A DNA stretch of 64,000 nt from a bacterium D16-34 (GTDB taxonomy: Bacteria; Actinomycetota; Coriobacteriia; Coriobacteriales; Eggerthellaceae): positions 186,001 to 250,000 of the forward strand of contig RAZB01000002.1 in the NCBI GenBank assembly GCA_003612515.1, in the 5' to 3' direction. The notes beneath the pieces are model-generated. The model was not told the origin of the DNA. It ran no database searches and was given only the letters and a program-made list of their open reading frames with translations. Positions 24,933 through 34,927 of the stretch are shown here, piece by piece. Position numbers and translations under genes: made by a program. Each line of letters starts with the position of its first letter. Position 1 is the stretch's first letter.

Positions 24933-26252
24933 ATGACTTACGCCTTTACCCATGCAAACATATTAGATGGCACATTAAACGCTGAAGGTATCATGGTGCC
25001 CCGTATGGATCAGACTATTCTAATTTATGAAGGGCGCATTCAGGCTATCTATCCTTCAAATGGCACCACTACACAAGACCTTAGTGACTATGAAGTTATT
25101 GATCTTGAGGACAAATGGGTAACGCCAGGGCTCATTAATGCGCATGCGCATCTGGCATCAAGTGGCAAAGCACCAAAAGAAGGCAGCAAACCGCCTAATT
25201 ACAAGTTATTATTTTCCATTCTTTCAAAGATAGCTGCAGTGAGGTCTTGCATCCTCAAGCAGCAAGAAAAACTTGCCGCTGATGAGCTCTATAGTGGCGT
25301 CACGACACTGCGCTGTGTCGGTGGCATTTTAGATTTAGATGCTAAAGTTCGCGATAAAATTAATGCAGGCTCAATACCCGGTCCGCGTATGGTTGTCTGC
25401 AATACGGCAGTTTCAGTGCCAGATGGACACTTCGCCGGCTCATTGGCTACCGAAGCGCACTCAGCGAGCGAAGCTGCTGAACATGTTGAGCAAATCATTG
25501 CTACCAATCCTGATTGGATCAAGCTCATGATCACCGGTGGGGTTATGGATGCTGACGAAGAGGGAGAACCAGGTGTTCTTCGTATGCCAGCTGATCTTGT
25601 TGAAGCTGCATGCAAGACTGCCCATGCCCAGGGCTTTAAGGTGTGTGCACACGTAGAAAGCCCTGAAGGCGTGCGTGTCGCACTTGCTAACGGCGTAGAC
25701 ACCATAGAGCACGGCGCGCAACCTGATGATGAAATCTTGCGCCTATTCGCCGACCGTAATGCAGCGCTCATCTGCACGCTGTCGCCTGCTATTCCCTATG
25801 CACTCTTCCCGCTTGAAAAAAGTCATTGCCTCCCTGAAGCGCAAGTCAATGGCAAAATTGCGATGGAAGGAATTCGCGACAATGCCCTTGCGTGCCTGGC
25901 TGCCGGAGTTCCTGTTGGACTTGGCACCGACGCGGGTTGTCCGTTCATCACCCATTACGACATGTGGCGCGAGCTTGTCTATTTTGTCCGCTTTTGCAAC
26001 GTCTCACCTGATTTCGCACTCTTTACCGCTACCTACCAAAATGCAGAGATTCTTGGACTTGAGCAGCTTACAGGTTCTATCGAAGTGGGCAAGGCGGCTG
26101 ATTTGATTGTTTGTGACGAAAATCCGCTTGAAGACCTCACACGCCTGCGCAACCTTACCTATGTAGTAGCACGCGGCAACCTGTTCGCCAATCCAAAACC
26201 ACGCAAAATGTCAGATGTAGAAGCGGCGCTTGATGAGAAACTATTCGCGTAA
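24933..26252 (+). CDS. Metal-dependent amidohydrolase
   Basis: A 439-residue TIM-barrel hydrolase. Metal ligands visible: H-A-H in I-N-A-H-A-H-L, the bridging Lys in D-W-I-K-L-M, His in C-A-H-V-E-S, His in I-E-H-G-A-Q, and Asp in L-G-T-D-A-G. The layout matches the imidazolonepropionase/prolidase-like group, which cleaves cyclic amides or dipeptides; the substrate is unknown. It starts 27 bp after the membrane LuxR gene with RBS AAAGGAG, so the two are probably co-transcribed. Confidence 0.9.
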   Translation: MTYAFTHANILDGTLNAEGIMVPRMDQTILIYEGRIQAIYPSNGTTTQDLSDYEVIDLEDKWVTPGLINAHAHLASSGKAPKEGSKPPNYKLLFSILSKIAAVRSCILKQQEKLAADELYSGVTTLRCVGGILDLDAKVRDKINAGSIPGPRMVVCNTAVSVPDGHFAGSLATEAHSASEAAEHVEQIIATNPDWIKLMITGGVMDADEEGEPGVLRMPADLVEAACKTAHAQGFKVCAHVESPEGVRVALANGVDTIEHGAQPDDEILRLFADRNAALICTLSPAIPYALFPLEKSHCLPEAQVNGKIAMEGIRDNALACLAAGVPVGLGTDAGCPFITHYDMWRELVYFVRFCNVSPDFALFTATYQNAEILGLEQLTGSIEVGKAADLIVCDENPLEDLTRLRNLTYVVARGNLFANPKPRKMSDVEAALDEKLFA

Positions 26253-26376
26253 CAGCCTTACCACGAAATGATGGGTAAGTAGGCAAACGAGCTATCCTTG
26301 TCTTGTGCATATTTTCAAACAGGCACATCAACAAAATGGCTGAATGTAAGCATAAGACAACTAAGGCTGGTTACCG

Positions 26377-27384
26377 ATGAATAAAGTAGCGCTTACCGCA
26401 GTAAAGATGATCACCAAGCTGCGTCCAGATATAAAGTCAACCTACAAAAGCCAACGCATTGCTGAAGAAGTGTCCGGAAAGCTAACGGTAGCTTCGCCGC
26501 GTTGTCGCATTGACGACATAACATGCCCCGCAAAAGACGGATACGAGATACCGCTTCGTGTCTTTACGCCGCTCGATATAGATTTTTCGCTTAAACGCGG
26601 GCTTCGCGTGAACGACGATCACAAAGGCACGATTCTGTTTTTCCATGGCGGTGGCTGGGCAAATGGCGATGTGGACTTTTACTCTGACTCGTGTATGAAA
26701 ATGTGCATTAAGCTTGACAGACGTGTGGTTGCGGTTGATTATCGCCGCTCGCCCGAGCATCGTTTCCCAACCGCTGTCGAGGATTGCTATGAGGTTGCGC
26801 GCCAGCTATTCGCCCGTCAGATTCTGACTGACGTAGATCCTGATCACATTGTGTTATTCGGCGATTCCGCTGGGGGAAATATCGCAGCTGTTGTTTCTTT
26901 GATGGCTCGCGATCTTGGTGAGTTTATGCCGAAAACGCAAATCTTGCTCTATCCGCTCACCTACGATGACCATCGCGAAGAAACAGGCTTTCCTTCAGTG
27001 CGAGAAAATGGCGAAGATTATTTGCTTACTCGCGAAGATATCGAAGGCTACATTGAGCTGTATCTCTCAAAACCTGAAGACGCCCAAAACCCCTACTTCG
27101 CCCCTATGCTCATGGAAGATCTTACCAATCAGCCACGCACGTTATTGATATCTGCAGAGTATTGCCCTTTGCGCGATGAGGGTGAAGTCTATGCTGCCGA
27201 ACTTGCTAATGACGGCAACCATGTTGCGTGCTATCGAATAATGGATGCAATACATGGCTATTTCTTATATCCAAGTGTGTTTTCGTTTGTCCGCGATACC
27301 TACAAAATTATTGAAGACTTTCTAAACGAAAAGCCTTTGCCGCCAACTGTTCCTGGTAAATGGATTCAGCTGATTAACGAATAG
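26377..27384 (+). CDS. Alpha/beta hydrolase, hormone-sensitive-lipase type
   Basis: A 335-residue esterase/lipase. The oxyanion motif is H90-G-G-G-W and the nucleophile is in G-D-S164-A-G-G. The later acid lies in the Y-C-P-L-R-D-E-G segment, and the base in I-H-G-Y-F near the C-terminus. These are all marks of the HSL family, which hydrolyses acyl esters. It leads a tight three-gene unit: the next gene starts 6 bp after its stop. The pairing with a condensation-type acyltransferase suggests that the unit makes and trims an acylated product. Confidence 0.9.
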   Translation: MNKVALTAVKMITKLRPDIKSTYKSQRIAEEVSGKLTVASPRCRIDDITCPAKDGYEIPLRVFTPLDIDFSLKRGLRVNDDHKGTILFFHGGGWANGDVDFYSDSCMKMCIKLDRRVVAVDYRRSPEHRFPTAVEDCYEVARQLFARQILTDVDPDHIVLFGDSAGGNIAAVVSLMARDLGEFMPKTQILLYPLTYDDHREETGFPSVRENGEDYLLTREDIEGYIELYLSKPEDAQNPYFAPMLMEDLTNQPRTLLISAEYCPLRDEGEVYAAELANDGNHVACYRIMDAIHGYFLYPSVFSFVRDTYKIIEDFLNEKPLPPTVPGKWIQLINE

Positions 27385-27390
27385 GTTATC

Positions 27391-28704
27391 ATGCGCGCTC
27401 AATGGTACAAACTCGATAACGTGGGTAAGTTTTACGCTGCTCAAGCGGGAAGTACTGCGCAAACTGTCTTTCGGTTTTCGGCGACGATGACCGAAACGAT
27501 AGACCCCAATATTTTGCAAAGTGCACTCATACGAGCGATATATCAGTACCCCGGTTTCAATGTTCAACTTCGCTCTGGACTGTTTTGGCACTACCTAGAA
27601 ACAGCTAGCGAGATTGCCCCTGTTGAACCTGAAAAACTTCCTATTTGCTACGGACTCCATACCGATGTGAACAGCTCGCTTTATCGCGTGAGCTATTTTG
27701 ATAAGCGTATCAACGTTGAAGTTTCTCATATGATCTCCGATGGTCGAGGTACCTTGGAGTTTTTTAAAGCGCTTTTAGATGCATATGTCGAAGAACGCTA
27801 TGGATGCGCTTGTAAAGTGCAAGATAAAAGTGTCTCGCAAGCACAACGAAGCGAGGATAGCTATACGGCAAATTTCGAGCCAGATGCTGCGGGTGCGGAC
27901 AAGAATTGCAAAGTATATAGGCTTTCTGGCTGGAAAAATAGCGCCGATCCAACGTTTATGGAATACCACATCAGTGCTGGTGCTGTGCACAAAATAGCAA
28001 AGTCCTACGGCGTGTCAGTCACTTCGCTCATTATCGCCGTTATCATGCAAGCCATCAGCGCCACTATGCCTACAAAGTTGCATAGTCGAATAATCAATAT
28101 TGGTATCCCGGTTGATTTAAGATCGCTCTTTGCATCGCAAACTACGCGCAATTTTTTTGGCATGGCATATGTGAGTCTTCCCGACAACCTTCGACATGAG
28201 ACGTTAAAGGAGATCGCTCAATTTGTGCAAGAGCAACTTAAGGACGTTACCCATGCAAAGGCTATAAAACGCCGAATGAATCGGATGATTAAATTTGAAA
28301 AGAATCCTTTTATTCGCGTTGCGCCATTGTTTTTAAAAGACGCCTTTTTGGGTATTGCTGACTGGAAGTCTTGGCGAGACGTAACAACCACTGTCTCAAA
28401 TATCGGTCGTATTACCCTTGATGAACAGACTGCTTTATATGTCAAAGACATTAATGTGCTAACTTCAACGCGGGGGCTGAATTTTGTACTCTGCAGCTAT
28501 CAAGATGACTTAAGCATAGGCATCTCAAGCGTCTATATTCGCAATGACGTACTGCGCAATTTCTGCGATATCCTGCGCGACCTGCATATAACCGGTACCA
28601 TAAACCTCAACAAATCAGCTAAACAAGTTGATTTGCAACTCAAGCAAGCCCACCTGGAAGCCGCCCTTGATGCCCGTCGCACGACTACTGAGGCGCAATT
28701 ATGA
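27391..28704 (+). CDS. Condensation/alcohol-acetyltransferase-like acyltransferase
   Basis: A 437-residue protein of the chloramphenicol-acetyltransferase-like superfamily. The catalytic motif H113-M-I-S-D117-G matches HxxxDG, with His as general base. A second family feature, a structural Asp-Phe/Leu-Arg (V-D-L-R-S-L) about 250 residues in, is present. Relatives include PapA-type and alcohol acetyltransferases and the condensation domains of peptide synthetases. There is no carrier protein nearby, so a small-molecule acyl transfer (for example from acyl-CoA) is most likely. It overlaps the next gene by ATGA. Confidence 0.82.
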   Translation: MRAQWYKLDNVGKFYAAQAGSTAQTVFRFSATMTETIDPNILQSALIRAIYQYPGFNVQLRSGLFWHYLETASEIAPVEPEKLPICYGLHTDVNSSLYRVSYFDKRINVEVSHMISDGRGTLEFFKALLDAYVEERYGCACKVQDKSVSQAQRSEDSYTANFEPDAAGADKNCKVYRLSGWKNSADPTFMEYHISAGAVHKIAKSYGVSVTSLIIAVIMQAISATMPTKLHSRIINIGIPVDLRSLFASQTTRNFFGMAYVSLPDNLRHETLKEIAQFVQEQLKDVTHAKAIKRRMNRMIKFEKNPFIRVAPLFLKDAFLGIADWKSWRDVTTTVSNIGRITLDEQTALYVKDINVLTSTRGLNFVLCSYQDDLSIGISSVYIRNDVLRNFCDILRDLHITGTINLNKSAKQVDLQLKQAHLEAALDARRTTTEAQL

Positions 28705-29357
28705 AAAGATGTCCTCGTTGTGACATAAACTTCAGCGGAGAGCATGATCTTTGCCCCTTGTGCGCGAGCACGCTTATTGGCGAAGGTTCTACTTCGCCAT
28801 TTCCTGCAAGCTTACTTCTTGCTCCAAAACAGAAAGTCAATCATATAGTTGGCGCGTTGAGTGTGCTCATTGCACTTGTGGCAATCTTAGGTGGCTTATA
28901 CCTTCAACAAAACCTTTGGGCAATTAGTGCAGAGTTGCTTGCCCTGTTGCTCAACTATATCTTTTTGCGAAATGTGGTTATGCATTCGCCAAACTTTTTA
29001 CGTATCATTCAACGCTATTTTTTGCTCATATTGGCAATAATGCTTTTGCTTTTAGCAGTTACCCAGCAAAACGTCATTGCTACCTATATCATTCCAACCA
29101 TATGCCTGGTGGCCCTTATTACCAATGGCGTCTTGGTTATAGTGTTTCGCGATTCGTTTGTGAAAGGCTATGCAAAATATTTGCTTTACGAATTGGTCTT
29201 GGGTTTTCTGCCGCTGTTGCTCATGGTTACCGGGCTTGTCAGCTGGCCTTATTTGGCAGTCATCAGCGCTGTGGTATCAGCACTATTACTTGTATTATTG
29301 TTGATACTTTGTCGCAAGCAGCTAACGCTTGAATTCAAAAAACTCTTTAGTGCCTAG
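28701..29357 (+). CDS. DUF6320-like membrane protein with zinc ribbon
   Basis: A 218-residue protein: an N-terminal zinc ribbon (Cys4, Cys7, Cys18, Cys21) followed by six hydrophobic segments and a basic C-terminus. The start codon overlaps the acyltransferase stop (ATGA at 28701-28704), so the two are translationally coupled. The ribbon-plus-membrane layout is that of DUF6320 proteins. I infer it anchors or regulates the hydrolase and acyltransferase at the membrane; no function is known. Confidence 0.8.
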   Translation: MKRCPRCDINFSGEHDLCPLCASTLIGEGSTSPFPASLLLAPKQKVNHIVGALSVLIALVAILGGLYLQQNLWAISAELLALLLNYIFLRNVVMHSPNFLRIIQRYFLLILAIMLLLLAVTQQNVIATYIIPTICLVALITNGVLVIVFRDSFVKGYAKYLLYELVLGFLPLLLMVTGLVSWPYLAVISAVVSALLLVLLLILCRKQLTLEFKKLFSA

Positions 29358-29369
29358 CCTAAAAACCAC

Positions 29370-31742
29370 TCATTGCTTAAAGCGCTTCAGTAAAAGCGAA
29401 TTGCTCACCACTGACACACTTGAGAGCGCCATAGCCACACCTGCGAGCGCAGGAGCAAGAATGCCGACCGCCGCCAAAGGAATCATAATGCAATTGTAAA
29501 TTAGTGCCCAGAAGAGATTCTGCTTGATCTTTCGCATAGTTGCCTTTGCCAGACGCAATGCAACTATAAGATCCGAGAGTTGATTTCGCATCAATACTAC
29601 CGAACCCGCATCTAAGGCAACATCGGTACCTGATGCCATCGCAACACCAATATCGGCTGCTGCAAGCGCAGGAGCGTCATTAATGCCGTCACCAACAAAA
29701 GCAACAATTCCCCTCTCTGAAGTCTTTTGCAATCCATCTTGATTATCAATTGATTGAGCCACTTCTTGATCAAGGTGTACAACCGCCTCATGAGCTTGCA
29801 CATCTTTGACGCACGTTGCCTTATCCAAAGGTTTAACGCTTGCAAAAACATGATCAGGCTCAATGCCAACTTCATGAGCAACCACTTGAGCCGCACTCAA
29901 AACATCACCCGTTACCATATATGAAGTAACATCATAGTCGCGCTCAAGCGTAAGCAGTGTTGATGCAGCATCCTTTTTGGGGGCATCGAAAAACTTCAAC
30001 GCGCCACGATTTTTGCCATCAACAATCACATTGGTGCTTGCCTCGCTCGCATCTGCGTTTTGTGCAACACCGACAAATACTTCGTGTCCGTCAACTTTGC
30101 CTAAAACACCTTCGCCAACAAGCGCCTCGAAACTTTCAACAGGAAACGTTGTGTTTACACCATGTGATTGAGCATACAGGACAACAGCTTTTGCAAGCGG
30201 ATGCTCGCTTTGTGCCTCAAGTGCCGCTGCTAAAGCGAGCGCTTCCTCATCCACGCTTGAATCAACTACACTCGGAACACCTTGGGTAAGCGTGCCGGTT
30301 TTGTCGAAGACCGCAGCCTTAAGATTTCCCAGGGATTCAAGCACTGATCCGTCTTTAATTAGCACACCAAGTTGAGCACCTTTACCCATACCAACCATAA
30401 GAGCCGTTGGCGTTGCCAAACCAAGCGCACAAGGACATGCAACACAAATTACCGCGATAGCAGGCATTAATGCTTGCTGCAAACGATGCGAAGCTTGATC
30501 GGGCTCGACCAAGAAAAACCAGATAAGAAAGACTGGAAGAGCAATAAGCAGAATTGCCGGCACAAAAATTGAAGCAATCTTATCAGCAATTCGCTGGATT
30601 GGCGCCTTTGACCCCTGCGCATCTTCAACTGCGCGCACAATTCGCGCAAGCGTTGAGTCTGATCCTACGCGCAGTGCGCGAACACGAATTGATCCTGTTG
30701 TGTTCTGAGTGCCGCCTGTAACCGCATCATCTACAGACTTCACCACCGGCAGCGCCTCGCCAGTTAACATTGACTCATCAACTTCGGTAGCACCCTCCAG
30801 TACAACACCATCAACAGGTATCTTTTCACCAGGGCGAACAATAACGGTATCTCCAGCAACAACTTGTGCAAGTGGAATAGTTTGTTCATTTCCAGCGCGA
30901 ACAACACAAGCTGTTGGAGGTGTGAGGTTCATCAACGATTCAATTGCTTGATTTGTGGCGCCTTTTGCTCGAGTCTCAAGGATTTTCCCAAGCAATACAA
31001 AGGTAATAAGCATCGCGCATGTTTCAAAATATGGCATGCCATCGTTAATCTCTAATGCCGCACTTGAATTGCTCCAATCTCCCGTGAAGACTGGCAAGAA
31101 GGTGATATAGAGCGAAAAGATAAAAGCGATGCTTGTACCGAGCGCCACCAGCACATCCATATTCGCAGATCCACTTTTAAGCGATCCATAAGCTCCGGTA
31201 TAAAAACGAGATCCGCAAACAAATTGCACGGGTATCGTGAGAAGCATAAGCAGAATATTTGCAGCAAACATAGCTTGTGTGTGCGTTGGATTAGCAACGA
31301 AGAGTCCAGCAAGCGCATTACCTGTTGCCATATGCCAACCGGGAATCATGCCAATAGCAACAATGATAATGGTAAGCAGTGCCGCACATCCAAATACACG
31401 CTTATCTTTGGCTATACGTGCTTTTTCCTTTGCACGCCGTTTTGTATCCACAAGCGGAGCGTCCTCGGGCATAAGCTCTGCCGTAAACGACAGATCATCA
31501 AAAACAGCCAGCATGTCATCAACACTTGCTTGCGTGGGATCAAATACTACCTTGCCTGTGTTGTTGGCTAAGTTAACGGCAACATCAATGACACCTGGGG
31601 TCTTGCGGTAATGCTTTTCGATGTTGGCCGCACAATTCGCGCAATGCATACCTTCAATGGCTAATCGTATGCTAGCTTGATTCTGTGCTGGATTTTGTGC
31701 TGGATTCTGTGCTGGATTCTGCACTCGATCTTGGGTTTCCAT
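29370..31742 (-). CDS. copA: Copper-exporting P1B-type ATPase
   Basis: A 790-residue copper pump. One N-terminal HMA domain binds metal through Cys34-A-N-Cys37. The membrane site is C-P-C in [12 protein letters not shown]. Catalytic motifs: [20 protein letters not shown]. The closing helices N-C-I-M-I-P-L-A and [12 protein letters not shown] are diagnostic for Cu(I) transport. The first 22 residues hold a short tandem repeat (N-P-A-Q). It lies 65 bp after csoR and is probably controlled with it by the operator at 32154-32171. Confidence 0.95.
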   Translation of the reverse strand: METQDRVQNPAQNPAQNPAQNQASIRLAIEGMHCANCAANIEKHYRKTPGVIDVAVNLANNTGKVVFDPTQASVDDMLAVFDDLSFTAELMPEDAPLVDTKRRAKEKARIAKDKRVFGCAALLTIIIVAIGMIPGWHMATGNALAGLFVANPTHTQAMFAANILLMLLTIPVQFVCGSRFYTGAYGSLKSGSANMDVLVALGTSIAFIFSLYITFLPVFTGDWSNSSAALEINDGMPYFETCAMLITFVLLGKILETRAKGATNQAIESLMNLTPPTACVVRAGNEQTIPLAQVVAGDTVIVRPGEKIPVDGVVLEGATEVDESMLTGEALPVVKSVDDAVTGGTQNTTGSIRVRALRVGSDSTLARIVRAVEDAQGSKAPIQRIADKIASIFVPAILLIALPVFLIWFFLVEPDQASHRLQQALMPAIAVICVACPCALGLATPTALMVGMGKGAQLGVLIKDGSVLESLGNLKAAVFDKTGTLTQGVPSVVDSSVDEEALALAAALEAQSEHPLAKAVVLYAQSHGVNTTFPVESFEALVGEGVLGKVDGHEVFVGVAQNADASEASTNVIVDGKNRGALKFFDAPKKDAASTLLTLERDYDVTSYMVTGDVLSAAQVVAHEVGIEPDHVFASVKPLDKATCVKDVQAHEAVVHLDQEVAQSIDNQDGLQKTSERGIVAFVGDGINDAPALAAADIGVAMASGTDVALDAGSVVLMRNQLSDLIVALRLAKATMRKIKQNLFWALIYNCIMIPLAAVGILAPALAGVAMALSSVSVVSNSLLLKRFKQ
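31677..31724. repeat. 12-bp tandem repeat in the copA 5' end
   Basis: About three copies of a 12-bp unit (plus strand GTGCTGGATTCT) encode repeated Asn-Pro-Ala-Gln in the N-terminus of CopA. Copies differ by one base or less, so the region could change length by slippage without shifting the frame. Confidence 0.75.
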
Positions 31743-31807
31743 ACTAACTGTCCTTACTTGTTCTGCTCTGTCTCTATCTTTATATGCTCATATGAACCAA
31801 TGTAGAA

Positions 31808-32116
31808 CTAACGAAAACGGCGCATGAGCGTCATGACCTCATCTACCACTTCGTCGTTACCTTTGCGAATCTCTTCTATAACGCAAGTTTGCAAGTGATT
31901 TTCTAATAGCATCTCTGAAGTGCGACGAATAGCAGATTCGGCGGCCGCTAATTGGGTCAGCACATCTCCGCAATAGCGATTATCTTCAATCATGTTCTTT
32001 ATGCCATTGAGCTGGCCAATTGCACGATTCAGTCGTTTGATTAAGTCCTCTTGAAACTCTTTTGATCGAGGTGTTTGCTTTTGCTTGCAATCACACCTAT
32101 CTGCATTCGACACCAT
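31808..32116 (-). CDS. csoR: Copper-sensing repressor CsoR
   Basis: A 102-residue all-helical repressor. The Cu(I) ligands Cys49, His74 and Cys78 show the exact spacing of CsoR (C-x24-H-x3-C); a Cys at the first position and His at the second exclude the formaldehyde sensor FrmR. An extra Cys pair, Cys8 and Cys10, sits in the N-terminal tail. It represses copA and itself until copper binds. ATG at 32116 behind GGAG. The operator lies 38 bp upstream. Confidence 0.93.
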   Translation of the reverse strand: MVSNADRCDCKQKQTPRSKEFQEDLIKRLNRAIGQLNGIKNMIEDNRYCGDVLTQLAAAESAIRRTSEMLLENHLQTCVIEEIRKGNDEVVDEVMTLMRRFR

Positions 32117-32153
32117 ACAACTCCTTCATGCACGATCTAAACTAGTAAACTTA

Positions 32154-32171
32154 TATACCCCTGGGGGGTAT
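32154..32171 (-). promoter_or_regulatory. CsoR operator
   Basis: The GC-rich dyad TACCC-CTGG-GGGGTA (32156-32170, extended by flanking A/T) matches the known CsoR consensus (TACCC, four or five bases, GGGTA). It lies between csoR and the divergent gene at 32303, in the csoR-copA promoter region. Confidence 0.8.
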
Positions 32172-32302
32172 TTTGTCAAGCATACATGATCAATTGTGCA
32201 TATGATTGATATGAACAAGCTTTGAGAAATACTTGATGCTCCGCATTACCTGATATCATGATGGTAAAACTTAAGAATTCTTGTCACATAAAAGGAATCG
32301 TT

Positions 32303-33088
32303 ATGCCAATTCTTCCATCGCATAAATTAGTTTCAGACAATCACGAGGACATCGTCAACGGACTCGAAGATTTGCACAAACGTCGCGAACAACTGGCAAC
32401 ACAAGTTATGAGTCGGCTTGCAACAAACTCAGACTTCAGTGAAATGGTAAAGCGCAATTTGGCACCATATCAACGTCTTATGACCTACTATGAGTGTGCC
32501 ATGATGGAAATCGAAACGAAGTTTCGCGTGCTTGATGCTGAATTTGGTTTACGCTACGATCGCAACCCCATTGAGTCCATCAAAACCAGGCTCAAAGGAA
32601 CTGATAGTCTTGCCAAAAAGCTCAATCGGAAAGGCTTTCCGCTTTCGGTAGAGTCTATCGAAAACAACATATTTGACGTTGCTGGTGTTCGTGTTGTGTG
32701 CACCTTCCCTGAAGACATCTTCACGCTTGCCGATGCACTTTTAGCTCAAGATGACATTACCTTGGTAGAAAAGCGCGATTATGTCAGCAATCCAAAACCT
32801 AGTGGATATCGCAGCTTACACCTCATCGTGGAAACACCCATTTTTTTGGAAAAAGAAAAGCGCCTGGTTAAAGTTGAAGTCCAACTGCGCACCATTTCAA
32901 TGAATTTTTGGGCAAGCCTTGAACATCAGCTTCGCTATAAAAAGGATCTCTCTGAAGAGATGGCATCACAAGTAAGCGATGAGTTGGTTAAACTTGCAGA
33001 AGATGCAGCCAGTCTAGATAATCGCATGCAAGCGCTTCGAACCTATTTAGATAGTCAATCGCCAGAACAACTAGAATCTCAGAACTAA
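32303..33088 (+). CDS. Small alarmone synthetase (ppGpp synthase)
   Basis: A 261-residue RelA/SpoT-type synthetase without hydrolase, TGS or ACT domains. The nucleotide-binding core shows D-V-A-G-V-R-V, P-K-P-S-G-Y-R-S-L-H and E-V-Q-L-R-T followed by W-A-S-L-E-H, all conserved in active synthetases. It transfers pyrophosphate from ATP to GDP or GTP. I use ATG 32303 behind AAAGGAATC. The last 4 bp overlap the 3' end of the ABC transporter gene on the other strand. Confidence 0.92.
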   Translation: MPILPSHKLVSDNHEDIVNGLEDLHKRREQLATQVMSRLATNSDFSEMVKRNLAPYQRLMTYYECAMMEIETKFRVLDAEFGLRYDRNPIESIKTRLKGTDSLAKKLNRKGFPLSVESIENNIFDVAGVRVVCTFPEDIFTLADALLAQDDITLVEKRDYVSNPKPSGYRSLHLIVETPIFLEKEKRLVKVEVQLRTISMNFWASLEHQLRYKKDLSEEMASQVSDELVKLAEDAASLDNRMQALRTYLDSQSPEQLESQN

Positions 33089-34881
33089 TCTCCGAATTGC
33101 ATTTGATAGTAGCGAGCGTATGTGCCCTTTTGAGCCAACAGTTCCTCGTGAGTACCTTGCTCTACAACACGTCCGTCTTCAACTACCGCAATAAGTTGAG
33201 CAGTACGAATAGTTGAGAGCCTGTGCGCAATAATAAGGGTTGTACGACCGTGGGAGAGCTTTGCAAGCGATGACTGGATTGCATGTTCGCTCTCGTTATC
33301 AAGGGCGCTGGTCGCTTCATCTAAAATCAAGATTCGCGGGTTGCGCAAAAATACGCGCGCTATAGCAATACGCTGCTTCTGGCCTCCAGAAAGCCGTGCT
33401 CCACGCTCTCCTACTAACGTGTCATAACCATCTGGAAGCGCCTCAATAAATTCGTGTGCATTCGCTTTTTTGGCGGCTTCGATAATTTCATTATCTGTTG
33501 CATCCGCGCGACCATAGGCGATATTTTCGCGAACTGTACCACCAAATAGATAGACATCTTGCTGCACAATACCGATTGCTTCGCGAAGAGACGACAATGT
33601 CACATCTCGAATATCAACCCCATCAATACAAATTGATCCCGACGCAACATCATAAAAGCGAGGCAATAATGAGCAGGTAGTTGTTTTGCCGCCTCCACTA
33701 GGACCAACTAAAGCTACCGTAGATCCAGCAGGAATATGTAAATCTAAACCACGCAGCACGGGCTTATCCTCATCATAGGCAAACCAAACATTCGAATAAT
33801 CCACGCGTCCACGAACCTCACCGCACTCTATCTCTTCAAGACTTTGTGCACCTGGTAAGTTTAAAACGTCTGGATGCTCGTCCAACACTTCCATGAAACG
33901 ACGAAAGCCAGCATAGCCTTTTTGCAGCGTCTCTGTGAAATTGATAAGTTGCTCAACTGGAGAAATAAATATGCCAATATACAATGCATATATAGCCAGG
34001 TCAGTGACTTGCAGCGTACCCTGCGCGACGAAATAACCGCCGCCTACAACCGTGACGGTATACAGTACGCCCATGAAAAGTGAGTTCATCGCATGGAACG
34101 CTCCTAAAAATTTATAGGAGCGTTTCTTGGTATCCAAAAACGCATCGTTTGCGCGGGCAAACTTCGCTTGCTCAGCACGTTCGCCACCAAATGATTTCAC
34201 CACACGAATGCCGCCAAGCGAATCTTGAACCGTAGCATTAATGCCCGCCATTCGTTCGCGATTCTCACGAAAAATAGTGCGGCGTCGATAATTAAGAACA
34301 AACGAAAGAGCTGCCATAATAACTGTTGCTACGAGCATTATTGCCGTAAGGGGCACGTTGATCATAAACAACAACACAAACGAGCCAATAATCTTTAAGG
34401 TGCAAATAAATAAATTCTCAGGACCGTGGTGTGCGAGTTCTGAAATATCAAAGAGGTCAGAGGTTACTTTAGCCATCATTGCGCCGGTGTTATGGCGATC
34501 ATAATAGCTAAATGTCAGGCGCTGATACTGACTGAAAAGGTCACGTCGCATGTCTGCTTCCATATAAGCACCCATAATATGACCCCAGCAGGTAATAAAA
34601 TACTGACAACCCGTGCGCAACAAGTACAACGCAGCAAAGAGAAGCGCTGTAAGACCGAGGCTTGAAAGGATTACCGAAGGTGCCTCTAAAAAGAATTCCT
34701 TGGTGAAAAAATTGAGGAATTGCGGAAAGGCTAAATCGACAGCCGCAAGGAGTGTCGCGCAAAACAAATCAGCAAAAAAGAGTCCCTTACACGGACCATA
34801 ATAGCTGATAAAGCGAGACCACACGCGCCATGCAGACACCTCGGCATGAGACTCTTTGAGTATTTCATCTGATTGATTCAT
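33085..34881 (-). CDS. ABC exporter, fused membrane and ATPase domains
   Basis: A 598-residue half transporter that would act as a homodimer. Residues 15-330 hold six transmembrane helices; the rest is the ATPase: Walker A G-P-S-G-G-G-K-T-T, signature L-S-G-G-Q-K-Q-R, Walker B I-L-I-L-D-E-A-T-S-A-L-D and a switch His in I-I-A-H-R-L-S-T. The group is MsbA/multidrug-like, exporting lipids, drugs or peptides. ATG at 34881. It is a single gene, not the usual heterodimer pair. Confidence 0.9.
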   Translation of the reverse strand: MNQSDEILKESHAEVSAWRVWSRFISYYGPCKGLFFADLFCATLLAAVDLAFPQFLNFFTKEFFLEAPSVILSSLGLTALLFAALYLLRTGCQYFITCWGHIMGAYMEADMRRDLFSQYQRLTFSYYDRHNTGAMMAKVTSDLFDISELAHHGPENLFICTLKIIGSFVLLFMINVPLTAIMLVATVIMAALSFVLNYRRRTIFRENRERMAGINATVQDSLGGIRVVKSFGGERAEQAKFARANDAFLDTKKRSYKFLGAFHAMNSLFMGVLYTVTVVGGGYFVAQGTLQVTDLAIYALYIGIFISPVEQLINFTETLQKGYAGFRRFMEVLDEHPDVLNLPGAQSLEEIECGEVRGRVDYSNVWFAYDEDKPVLRGLDLHIPAGSTVALVGPSGGGKTTTCSLLPRFYDVASGSICIDGVDIRDVTLSSLREAIGIVQQDVYLFGGTVRENIAYGRADATDNEIIEAAKKANAHEFIEALPDGYDTLVGERGARLSGGQKQRIAIARVFLRNPRILILDEATSALDNESEHAIQSSLAKLSHGRTTLIIAHRLSTIRTAQLIAVVEDGRVVEQGTHEELLAQKGTYARYYQMQFGD

Positions 34882-34927
34882 ACAAGTATTCTACACCACG
34901 CATATAACCCAACAACTTATTTCAAAG

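Noticed and set aside
25289-25777. 162-codon minus-strand frame over the amidohydrolase
   Set aside because: It is antisense to conserved metal-ligand motifs, with low-complexity Ser/Ala composition.
31677-31724. Repeat array as CRISPR
   Set aside because: Units are 12 bp, without spacers, and are in frame within copA.
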